Shown piece by piece: positions 41,022 to 49,042 of a stretch of DNA of 64,000 bases. The notes beneath the pieces were generated by a model, which worked only from the letters and a program-made list of their open reading frames with translations, was not told the origin of the DNA and did no database searches. Position numbers and translations under genes: made by a program. Position 1 is the stretch's first letter. Each line of letters starts with the position of its first letter. Location: NCBI GenBank assembly GCA_963678205.1, contig OY782760.1, forward strand, positions 1,612,001-1,676,000, in the 5' to 3' direction. The stretch is from G963556115 sp963678205 (GTDB taxonomy: Bacteria; Planctomycetota; SZUA-567).

Positions 41022-43355
41022 ATGAAGACTACAAAATTGATCTTTTGGGGGGTTGTTAGTTTGGCATTACTCTGTGTGATTGCAGTTGTGATACCTGTTG
41101 TAATGAAGACCTCTGATACAGTGAAAGCCAGCATTGAAGATGACATTGGTCTTTATGGTAAACTTATAGCCTCAGGGATTAGTAGCCAATTTACAGAAAA
41201 GTATATTATGGGTAAGAATCTAGTTGAGGTTGTAGGAGATTTGAAGGCAAGGAAAGGGGGGATTGCTTTTAAGGATATTGAGGCCCTGACTAAAGCTTAT
41301 CTTGATAATGATCCAGATAAGGAGACAGCCGGTTTTTGGATTATTTTAGGGAAGAATGCACTTGAAAAAGAAGATAAGGATGGATCGACAGAAAGATGGG
41401 GCAAACTCAATAATCAACTCAATTCTTATACGTATCGCTCTGGTGATAAGAATATAACTGATACTCAGTTTAAAGATAATAGTCAGGATGAATATTTTAA
41501 AATTCCTTTTGAGACCAAGAAACTGCATGTTACAGATCCATATGAATTTGAGGGAGTACATATGGTAAGCTTCTGTTTCCCTATTATTGCTGGGGATAAG
41601 GTTATTGGTTCTGGTGGATTTGATTTTGTAATAACTGAGCTTCAGAAAGTTGTACGTAAGGTTAAAGTAAACGGAGTCGGGTTTGCCAGGTTGTTAACTG
41701 ATAAAGGTGTTGTTGTTTCTGATGCTAGAAATAAGGGTAAATCCGAAGATGTACAGAAAGAAATTAATTATGAACAAATGTTAAATGATATTAAGACTAA
41801 GGGTGTGTATACAGTCAAGCAGGAGTCAACTGATGATATAGACGGTGAATATATTGTCGCAGTGCCTGTGTATATTGGTGACTATAGCATCCCGTGGATT
41901 TTGGAGATAGCGGTACCAATATCATATATTAGTGATAGAGTTAATGAGGAATTATCTGATTTAGTTGTAATTTCAGTTATAGTGTTGATCTTCGCTATAG
42001 TTGTGGCAGTTATTTTCAGCGTATATGTTGGTAAAGCTATTAATGCGCGCGATCATTGGTATAAGCAGATACTCGATACTATTGCCTCTCCAATATCAAT
42101 TGTTAATATGGATATGAAGTTGCAATATCTGAATAAGACTGCTCGTGATGCACTCAAAGTTTCTGGTGAGGATTATATTGGCAAAGACAGTAAAAGTGTA
42201 TGGAGTTCAGAATTGTGTAATAGTGTAACAGACTACTCTTCACTTCATAATTTAAATAAGACTGGTAAAAGTAGTATTACCCAAGCAGAGATGTTTGAGG
42301 AGAGCTGGGATGTTCATTCAGACTTTATTTTTAATGAAAAAGGTAACAAGCACGGTATGATTGAATATTTTGAGAAGGTTACTGCCAGAAGAAAGATGGA
42401 GAAGATAATGCAGAGTGTCAGTGAGATGGTAGCAGGAACAAAAGAAAGCAGTGCTCAGATTAACAGTGCAGCTCAATCCCTATCTCAAGGGGCAACAGAG
42501 CAGGCTGCTTCTCTGGAGGAAATTTCTGCGTCTATTGGTGAAGCGTCTTCTCAGGTCTCACTCAATGCTGATAACGCCTCACAGGCAAACAGTATAGCAC
42601 AAAGTGCCAGTCAGTTGGCGAAGGCTGGAAGCGAAAAGATGCAAAGCCTTGAACGTTCTATGGAGCTTATTACGAGTAATGCAAATTTAACACGGAATGT
42701 TATAAAAACAATTGATGATATAGCTTTTCAAACAAACCTCCTTGCTCTGAATGCTGCAGTTGAAGCTGCAAGAGCTGGTACACAGGGTAAAGGATTTGCT
42801 GTTGTTGCTGAAGAGGTAAGGAATTTGGCTGCTCGTAGTGCTAAGGCAGCTCAAGAAACAGCAGAATTAATTGATAAGTCGAACGGTGAAATTACAAAAG
42901 GGGCAGATTTGTCTGAAGCGACAGCAAAGGCTCTAGCGGAAATAGCTCAGGAAACTGGAAAAGTTGAAGATATTATTGCTGAGATAGCAACTGCTTCTAA
43001 GGAACAGTCTGAAGGTATTGGACAGATAAATACCGGTCTTGACCAGATAGGAAAAGTAACCCAGCAGAATACTGCAACAGCTGAACAAACTGCAAGTGCT
43101 GCGACAGAGTTGGATTCTCAAGTAATGCAACTTGCCATAATACTTGGACTAAATAAATCGTCTGAGCCTGTTAAAAATCAAGAAAAGCCTAATAATAAAC
43201 AGATAACTAACAAAAAATTTTTAAAGAATGAATTTCATACTAGAAAAAAGAATGTGAATGACAAAGGGAATATAGAAAATGATGATTGGGGGGGAGCAGT
43301 TGTAAACCCTAAAGAACAAATTATACTTGATGATTCAGAATTTGGTAAATTTTAA
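41022..43355 (+). CDS. Methyl-accepting chemotaxis protein with double Cache and PAS domains
   Basis: A 777-residue chemoreceptor. I chose the ATG seven bases after AAGGG (first residues MKTTKLIFWG); an upstream ATG at 41016 and TTG at 40977 are less well placed. The order is: membrane helix (~5-27); periplasmic double Cache (dCache_1, ~35-300, with GFWIILG and VVSDARNKGK); second helix (~313-338); a PAS domain (~345-450) directly after it in place of HAMP; and the signalling domain with tip KTIDDIAFQTNLLALNAAV at ~563-582. dCache domains bind amino acids or organic acids. The C-terminal tail is Lys/Asn-rich then acidic and has no exact xWxxF tether. Confidence 0.94.
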   Translation: MKTTKLIFWGVVSLALLCVIAVVIPVVMKTSDTVKASIEDDIGLYGKLIASGISSQFTEKYIMGKNLVEVVGDLKARKGGIAFKDIEALTKAYLDNDPDKETAGFWIILGKNALEKEDKDGSTERWGKLNNQLNSYTYRSGDKNITDTQFKDNSQDEYFKIPFETKKLHVTDPYEFEGVHMVSFCFPIIAGDKVIGSGGFDFVITELQKVVRKVKVNGVGFARLLTDKGVVVSDARNKGKSEDVQKEINYEQMLNDIKTKGVYTVKQESTDDIDGEYIVAVPVYIGDYSIPWILEIAVPISYISDRVNEELSDLVVISVIVLIFAIVVAVIFSVYVGKAINARDHWYKQILDTIASPISIVNMDMKLQYLNKTARDALKVSGEDYIGKDSKSVWSSELCNSVTDYSSLHNLNKTGKSSITQAEMFEESWDVHSDFIFNEKGNKHGMIEYFEKVTARRKMEKIMQSVSEMVAGTKESSAQINSAAQSLSQGATEQAASLEEISASIGEASSQVSLNADNASQANSIAQSASQLAKAGSEKMQSLERSMELITSNANLTRNVIKTIDDIAFQTNLLALNAAVEAARAGTQGKGFAVVAEEVRNLAARSAKAAQETAELIDKSNGEITKGADLSEATAKALAEIAQETGKVEDIIAEIATASKEQSEGIGQINTGLDQIGKVTQQNTATAEQTASAATELDSQVMQLAIILGLNKSSEPVKNQEKPNNKQITNKKFLKNEFHTRKKNVNDKGNIENDDWGGAVVNPKEQIILDDSEFGKF

Positions 43356-43378
43356 CCTGTTAAAAGTATTGCTGCTAT

Positions 43379-43420
43379 ATTATATATGAGCCGGGCGAAT
43401 GCTCGGCTCATATATAATTG
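43379..43420 (+). terminator. Terminator after the chemoreceptor
   Basis: TATATATGAGCCG (43381-43393) and CGGCTCATATATA (43404-43416) form a perfect 13-bp stem with a 10-nt loop. The T run is weak. Confidence 0.7.
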
Positions 43421-43891
43421 ATATTTATAATTAAATATTCTAGTAGTGAAGTCGTTATATTATTAGCGAATTATGGTGTGAATATTATAAAAATACGGAT
43501 TTTTAACTTTTGTAAAATGTAAAATAATGTTAATATTTATTGAGCAGAGATTAACCGCAAGGGGAGATTAACTGCGAAAAGTGTCTCAAGTGTGTGTTTT
43601 AATGTTGAATAAATTTTTATATGTAAATAAGTTTAATAATCAATTTTTTTTGTAAAAATTATTAATTTAAAATGAAATTTTACTAATGATAGTGTGCTGA
43701 TAATAGTGTGATTGTTTTATTATGTACTTTTAAGTCTTTGATACGTATTGGTTTGATTGGTTATAAGTGTTATTGCCTTTTGGCGATTTATGCTATATGT
43801 TAACCTTGAGTGTATTTAGATAATATTTTATCTTTTTTGCTATTTATTGTCTAGGCTATATTTGTAAGATATTATGTAATATTATTTGTAC
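43421..43891. other. A/T-rich intergenic region before the second diguanylate cyclase
   Basis: No gene, RNA or clear repeat is seen. A/T content is very high throughout, so promoter hexamers cannot be chosen. Confidence 0.5.
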
Positions 43892-45010
43892 ATGGAGGTT
43901 GTAAAGATTAATATAATAGAATATTTAAGGTTCAAGAAGAAATATAGTTTTGATGCTAATGTAATGGTAGTACTGAGTCTCTTAGTAGCTGCTGAATCAT
44001 TATTTACCCTTTTATCTGCTATATATATTGAAACAAGTAGAGAAAGGATTATTTACTGGACCGCGGTTCTTATTTTTACTTTGTTTGTTGCTGAACTCGC
44101 TGTTAATGAAAAGCACCTGAATAAAGCGAGATTTCTGTTAATATATGGGGTCACATTTGTCATAATTCCCTTATGGGTTTTAGTGCATGGAAATATTGCG
44201 CTTGCTGCAATTCTTTATATTGTAACGATACTTTTGGCTTTGAATATGATATCGACAAGAATACACAGGATCGTAATAAACTCATTTATGATAACGTTTA
44301 TGATCAGTTCAATGGGGCATGAATATTTATCTCATAACTATATTATTGTTATGCCCATTGAAGGTAACATTGCAATATATTACATTATTATTATACCTAT
44401 TGTGCTAATGCTGGCTATGGGTTTTGTAGTTTTTATCGTTGATAAATATAAAAATGAACGGTTACTGCTTGAAAAAAAGAATAAAGAATTGAGCCATCTT
44501 GTGAGAATTGATGCTTTGACAGGGCTATATAATAAACAGTTTTTGAATGAACAGATTAAAATTTATATGTCGATAAGTAGAAGAACCAATGTGCCACTAA
44601 GTGTTCTTGTTCTGGATATTGATTATTTTAAGAACTATAATGATCAGTATGGCCATATGCAGGGCGATGACTGCCTAGTGAAAATTGCAGAAATAATCAA
44701 AAAATCTGTACACAGAGGTAGTGATAATATCTTCAGGTTTGGTGGTGAGGAGTTTGTTCTCTTATTGCATAATGTTAACGCTTCTAGTGCTCTTGAGGTA
44801 GGGCAGAGAGTTGTTGATAATGTTAGAGAAGCAAAAATTGAAAATTCAGGATCCCAAATAGATAGTTTTATAACTGTTAGTGCGGGTTTGTTTACTTATG
44901 ACGGTAAAAAAGAAATGACTACTAATTCTGTAATCCGTATGGCAGATGAAGCCTTATATATGGCAAAAAATGAGGGGAGAAATAAAATTTGTACTTTGAG
45001 TTTAATATAA
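43892..45010 (+). CDS. Multi-pass membrane diguanylate cyclase (GGDEF)
   Basis: This protein of about 372 residues has about six hydrophobic segments in the first ~195 residues, then a short linker and a GGDEF domain (~205-370). The catalytic signature is GGEEF, with RGSD five residues before it as the RxxD inhibition site, so the enzyme should be active and product-inhibited. The start is uncertain. The ATG at 43892 has no ribosome binding site before it, but a strong GGAGG lies just inside it, eight bases before an in-frame ATT at 43907. A rare ATT start, giving a protein five residues shorter, is possible. Confidence 0.9.
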   Translation: MEVVKINIIEYLRFKKKYSFDANVMVVLSLLVAAESLFTLLSAIYIETSRERIIYWTAVLIFTLFVAELAVNEKHLNKARFLLIYGVTFVIIPLWVLVHGNIALAAILYIVTILLALNMISTRIHRIVINSFMITFMISSMGHEYLSHNYIIVMPIEGNIAIYYIIIIPIVLMLAMGFVVFIVDKYKNERLLLEKKNKELSHLVRIDALTGLYNKQFLNEQIKIYMSISRRTNVPLSVLVLDIDYFKNYNDQYGHMQGDDCLVKIAEIIKKSVHRGSDNIFRFGGEEFVLLLHNVNASSALEVGQRVVDNVREAKIENSGSQIDSFITVSAGLFTYDGKKEMTTNSVIRMADEALYMAKNEGRNKICTLSLI

Positions 45011-45220
45011 TTTAATTTTAGGGTGTTGTATTACTCTTGAAATTCAATATATTAATCTCATATTTACTGTTGTCTAGAGCATTTTAAGTGTAGCAGGCAG
45101 AGCTTGAATCAACTATAGCTGTTTTTTTTCTTGACTAAAATTAAAAAGAAGGCTATTCTTTGGTCAGAGTCCCTGATTTATAATTTTTGGTATGCAGTAT
45201 AGCTTCAATAAGGTTTAAAT

Positions 45221-45718
45221 ATGAAACTTTTAAGAATTGATGAAAAGCTTGTTGGTGTTCTTGTTAAATCTGCAAGAGATGGGCTGGCTATGGCTGGTCT
45301 TAAGCCGGTTCCTGTTGGTGCAAGCAGAAGGTTTAATTGTACTAGAGCTGTTACCGCAATTATCGGTTGTGCTGGAAATTGTAATGGTTCAATCCTTATA
45401 AACACTTCAGAAGAGGGAGCAATGTTTCTTGCGGGTAAAATGCTTGGTGAAGAAATGATTGTTCTTGATAATAACGTTCTGGATGGTTTGTGTGAAATAT
45501 GTAATATTATAGCAGGGCAGACTAAAGCAGTGCTTTCAGTTACTGAATACAAATTTGATAAAATCAGTACACCTTCTGTTGTTGTTGGATCAAATTACTT
45601 TATCTCACACTATAAAGGTGCGACTACAATAAGTGTTGATTTTGAACTTGAAGGAATTATAGCAAATCCAAGGCAGGATTTAGCTTTCACGATTGCTATG
45701 TTCCTTGTTAAAATTTAA
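45221..45718 (+). CDS. CheX/CheC-family chemotaxis phosphatase-like protein
   Basis: A 165-residue protein. The fold signature of CheC/CheX CheY-P phosphatases is visible as GLCEICNIIAGQTK, holding the catalytic E-x-x-N motif (EICN), preceded by AGKMLGEEM. These proteins remove phosphate from CheY or similar receivers. A single E-x-x-N motif is as in CheX, where dimers act. The gene stands alone, followed by a terminator; its receiver partner is not evident but may be one of several in the window. The ATG has AAGG upstream. Confidence 0.85.
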   Translation: MKLLRIDEKLVGVLVKSARDGLAMAGLKPVPVGASRRFNCTRAVTAIIGCAGNCNGSILINTSEEGAMFLAGKMLGEEMIVLDNNVLDGLCEICNIIAGQTKAVLSVTEYKFDKISTPSVVVGSNYFISHYKGATTISVDFELEGIIANPRQDLAFTIAMFLVKI

Positions 45719-45747
45719 CCTCATTAATAAAATAAGATTCTTTTTTA

Positions 45748-45780
45748 ATACCACTACTTATTTAGTAGTGGTATTTTTTA
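45748..45780 (+). terminator. Terminator after the CheX-like gene
   Basis: ATACCACTACT (45748-45758) and AGTAGTGGTAT (45764-45774), loop TATTT, then TTTTTT. Confidence 0.92.
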
Positions 45781-45850
45781 TAAAAACATTGAATATTTCT
45801 TTTTATTTCATAATATATGCTTAATAAGGTTTTATTGGTAATAATAAGGA

Positions 45851-46300
45851 GTGATTATGGAAGAAAAATTCTATTCTGTAAATGAGATTTCTGATATCTT
45901 AAAAATTCATACTAAAACAATTCAAAGGTATATTAGAGAAGGTAAAATGAAGGCTTGTAAACTTGGTAAAGCCTGGAGAGTGTCTGCAAATGAACTGAGT
46001 TGTTTTGTAGAGTCTATGGGCTATAGTATGACACGTGATGATGGTGCTGAGAGAAGTATGATTATAATGAAAGGATCAACAGTTCTTGATATCACAGTAG
46101 ATAATGAGTTTCAGAAAGAAAGATTGATTGCTAGTTTGACTGCTGCTCAAAATTCTAAGCCTTTAGAATATGGTAAAAGCAGTATGACGATACAGTATGT
46201 TGAACCTGAACGAACTATACGTGTTTTATTGTGGGGAGGGGTGGATTTTTTAAAAACAATGATTGAACTGATTTTAAATATTCAGGGAGAAGAATTATGA
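45851..46300 (+). CDS. Excisionase-type helix-turn-helix protein
   Basis: A 149-residue protein. The first ~55 residues are a MerR/excisionase-like winged helix: FYSVNEISDILKIHTKTIQR, then GKMKACKLGKAWRVSANELSC. Such domains bind DNA in phage and in stand-alone regulators. The remaining ~90 residues are not recognised; they end in a hydrophobic segment VLLWGGVDFLKTMIELILNI. The stop overlaps the start of the alpha/beta hydrolase by four bases (ATGA), so the two are translationally coupled. I infer a dedicated regulator-enzyme pair, not a phage remnant, since no integrase is nearby. Confidence 0.85.
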   Translation: MIMEEKFYSVNEISDILKIHTKTIQRYIREGKMKACKLGKAWRVSANELSCFVESMGYSMTRDDGAERSMIIMKGSTVLDITVDNEFQKERLIASLTAAQNSKPLEYGKSSMTIQYVEPERTIRVLLWGGVDFLKTMIELILNIQGEEL

Positions 46301-47136
46301 CAAGAAAAATCTTTAAGACCGAGAAAGGTAAAATGCAGATTCTTCGAAAATATAATGAGATTTTTCTTGCAGCGGGCTTAGTAGCAAACAGAAAATCTGT
46401 GGATACTGCTTTTGGTGAAACTTCATTTATTGAATCTGGATTTGAGAATAAAGAAACAATTTTATTATTGCATGGTTCATGTAGCAATAGCGCTATGTGG
46501 TTTGGTGATTTGCCTGTTTTGGCAGAGAAATATAGAGTTATTGCTATTGATATAATAGGTGAAGCAGGATGGAGTGAGGAGGTGAGGCTGGATCTGAACT
46601 CGGATGAATATGCTTTATGGCTTGAAAGTTTTATAAATAGCCTTGGACTGAAAAGGGTGATTATTGCTGGTAATTCTTTTGGAGGCTGGCTGGCTTTAAA
46701 GTTTGCTGTTAATTTTAAAGATAGAGTTACTCACTTAGTGCTTATTGCATCTTCAGGAATTGTCTCACCTAAAAAAGCATTTCTTTTTAAATGTATTGTA
46801 TATTTAATGTTAGGAAGATATGGTAGGTTGTTACTGAGCAGGATGGTATTTGGGAAAAAAGAGATCCCAGAAGAAGTACTTGAATATAGTAATTTGATTA
46901 TTGATAATTTTAATCCTATGGTTGAAAAGTTACCTGTACTTTCTGAAAAGGATTTTTGTGTGCTGAATATGCCGCTCTTGTTTATTGTTGGCGAAAATGA
47001 TCCGACTATGGATGTTGTTGCTGCAGTGAAGCGAATTTCTAAAGGTTTAAAAGCAGAATCTAAGGTTATGAATGATACTGCACATGTTATTGCTAATACA
47101 GCTAAAGACATTATAGCGTTTTGTGGAAAGGTGTAG
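46297..47136 (+). CDS. Alpha/beta hydrolase
   Basis: A 279-residue alpha/beta-fold hydrolase. The oxyanion region is LLLHGSCSNSAMW, the nucleophile elbow GNSFGG (Ser), the acid in FIVGENDPTMD and the catalytic His in DTAHVI, so the triad is complete. A cap region lies between strands 6 and 7. The substrate cannot be told; esterases and lactonases look alike. It is coupled to the HTH gene by a four-base overlap, a pairing I recall from Gram-positive genomes. Confidence 0.88.
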   Translation: MTRKIFKTEKGKMQILRKYNEIFLAAGLVANRKSVDTAFGETSFIESGFENKETILLLHGSCSNSAMWFGDLPVLAEKYRVIAIDIIGEAGWSEEVRLDLNSDEYALWLESFINSLGLKRVIIAGNSFGGWLALKFAVNFKDRVTHLVLIASSGIVSPKKAFLFKCIVYLMLGRYGRLLLSRMVFGKKEIPEEVLEYSNLIIDNFNPMVEKLPVLSEKDFCVLNMPLLFIVGENDPTMDVVAAVKRISKGLKAESKVMNDTAHVIANTAKDIIAFCGKV

Positions 47137-47354
47137 ATGTTAAAACAATTATAGAATTAAGTTTATCTTTAGACATTTTTGCAAGCTTTGTAAAAAATAA
47201 ATGTTCAAAATTAATTAGCATAGAATCTGTTATAGAATTTTAAGTTCACCGAAAGAGTAGCTGGTCACGAAATAATTTTAGCGTCTTAGCTTTAATTTGA
47301 CAGGCTGCAAAATTAGATATATAATAATAGCATCTCTTGTGTAGGAGTATAATC

Positions 47355-47639
47355 ATACTATCTATAAAAGAATTAAAACAGCTCATATTATATCTTTTAA
47401 TAACTGTAATATCATTTCTTGTATTGCAGCCAATTCTGATCTTGATGCATGAATTTACCCATAGCATAACTGCCTAGTTATTAGGGTGCAAAGAAAATCC
47501 ACTAGGGATAGTCTGGGGTAACTCGATAATGATGATGAGAAAAACAGAATACTCAGGTGCGTTTAGTGAAGGGATAATTAGAATAGTTGACATAATAGTT
47601 TTATTTGTTTCGAGTGCATTATTTGAATATTTCGTCTAG
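47355..47639 (+). pseudogene. Broken HExxH membrane-protein gene
   Basis: A frame of 94 codons reads as a hydrophobic helix (QLILYLLITVISFLVLQPIL), then HEFTH at codons 32-36 (an HExxH zinc motif), then ITA, an in-frame TAG at codon 41 (47475-47477), then LLGCKENPLGIVWGNS and a second hydrophobic segment ending SSALFEYFV before a stop. From experience with similar membrane metallopeptidase-like proteins, a Trp (TGG) would fit at the TAG, but I cannot prove it. No ATG start is present. An AGGAG at 47343-47347 lies seven bases before ATA at 47355, as if a start ATG had mutated. The 3' end overlaps the end of the convergent hydrolase gene by 21 bp. Confidence 0.6.
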
Positions 47640-48890
47640 CCAGTCAAAAAGTACAACACCGACAAGGCTTCTATTCTCCATTACGCAGTGGTTTGATGCT
47701 CCTTCATTTGACGGGGTTATAACAATTTTTTTCTTTGCATTAGGGAAATATTTCATCGCATATTCCTGTTGCTTTCTGGTTTCTTCACTGTTGTATTCAC
47801 CTTCTCCTATTATTATAAGTGCTGGCTGCTTAACTTTACTAGGGTCGAATTTAAATCCTTTATTTGCTTCTATCAGAGCTTCTGGGTCATCCATAGGCAC
47901 ACCCCAGCGCCAGTTTATAACTTTTACTATATTTGCATGGAATGTACTCCATGATAATTTTTCGTCATCTGACGAACTGGTAACTGGCATCGCTTTGAAT
48001 AATGGGTATGCATCAACAACAGCAGAGTTCATTGCTATTGCTTTAATTCGCTGATCATGCATTGCTGCTTGTGGTACAAAGCCACCACCTCCACTGATAC
48101 CATAAGCTGCGATTCTCTCATTGTCAACATCTTTTCTCGATACCACATAATCAACAACTGTCTTCATAGGAATATACATATCTGCAATGAAAGTATATCC
48201 TTCTAAAGGCAGCAATCCTTGACCAGGCAGATCAATACATATAAAGTTATAGCCTCTGTCAAATGCCTGAGGAGCTAGGTAGAAGAATAAATCTTCTGCG
48301 AATGTTTCTCCTCCGCCTATCATTATTAGGGTTTTTGTAGGAGTGTTATCATTTCTGGCTTTTCTGATATACCCTGTAAGCACAGTGTCTTTAAAGGGGA
48401 TTTCTATGTATTGTAATTGTGGGGTAAAAAGTTTTCCGGCTTTCTTTAGAAGGTCACGGGATTTTAGCGCGCGTTTTTTTAACTCAGGATTAGTAGGTAG
48501 TATTGCCAGAAGTGAAAACCTGTAGTAATAGGCGGCACGTTGAAGCAGATCTCGTGCACTTACTATATCTCCAGATTTAAATGAAATATTTGCGCGTTTT
48601 TCTATTCTTTGTGCAAGTTCATACCATTGCTGTTGCCATGATTCTGCATCGCCATCCTTGATCTGTGATGCAGCATAGAATGCTTCTCCTGTTTCAGTAC
48701 CTTTATTTACTATTGATCCTAAAACCAAATTACCAAAATGAAAATCCATATCTGACTCAGAGAAAAAGTATTTAAATTCTGTTGCATGTGCGTCAAACTT
48801 AATCTTATTATCACTTGCATAGACTACTACAGTACGAAGTATCAGCGTGAAAGCAATAAGTAATACATAAACAGTACCTTTATATAACAT
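47619..48890 (-). CDS. Secreted or anchored alpha/beta hydrolase
   Basis: A protein of 423 residues. I chose the internal ATG (MLYKGTVYVLLIAF) that follows GGAG by six bases; an ATG 12 bases upstream has no binding site. The N-terminal hydrophobic segment is a signal peptide or anchor. The mature part has a helical N-domain (to ~160), then an alpha/beta hydrolase core: TLIMIGGGETFAEDL, ICIDLPGQG, the nucleophile elbow AYGISGGGGF and the late His in SNHCVMENRS. The acid position reads IIGEGEYNSEE, where Asp would be more usual, so Glu may serve. It resembles the FrsA/DUF1100 and 2,6-dihydroxypseudooxynicotine hydrolase branch. Substrate unknown. Confidence 0.8.
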   Translation of the reverse strand: MLYKGTVYVLLIAFTLILRTVVVYASDNKIKFDAHATEFKYFFSESDMDFHFGNLVLGSIVNKGTETGEAFYAASQIKDGDAESWQQQWYELAQRIEKRANISFKSGDIVSARDLLQRAAYYYRFSLLAILPTNPELKKRALKSRDLLKKAGKLFTPQLQYIEIPFKDTVLTGYIRKARNDNTPTKTLIMIGGGETFAEDLFFYLAPQAFDRGYNFICIDLPGQGLLPLEGYTFIADMYIPMKTVVDYVVSRKDVDNERIAAYGISGGGGFVPQAAMHDQRIKAIAMNSAVVDAYPLFKAMPVTSSSDDEKLSWSTFHANIVKVINWRWGVPMDDPEALIEANKGFKFDPSKVKQPALIIIGEGEYNSEETRKQQEYAMKYFPNAKKKIVITPSNEGASNHCVMENRSLVGVVLFDWLDEIFK

Positions 48891-48986
48891 AGCGATCTCC
48901 ATGAGTAAAATACTTGCTCTGTGTATATAGTAAATTTTAAAACTTAGGGTGTTTTTTGCAATTGTATTATTGTATTAAAGTATAAA

Positions 48987-49023
48987 AAAAGTATCGCAAC
49001 CAATTAGTGGTTGCGATACTTTT
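48987..49023. terminator. Bidirectional terminator after the hook protein gene
   Basis: A perfect 16-bp stem (arms 48987-49002 and 49008-49023, core GTATCGCAACCA) has loop ATTAG-like bases and A/T runs on both sides. It ends the minus-strand hook gene transcript before the hydrolase gene. Confidence 0.9.
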
Positions 49024-49042
49024 GTGTTAATATTATTACTTG

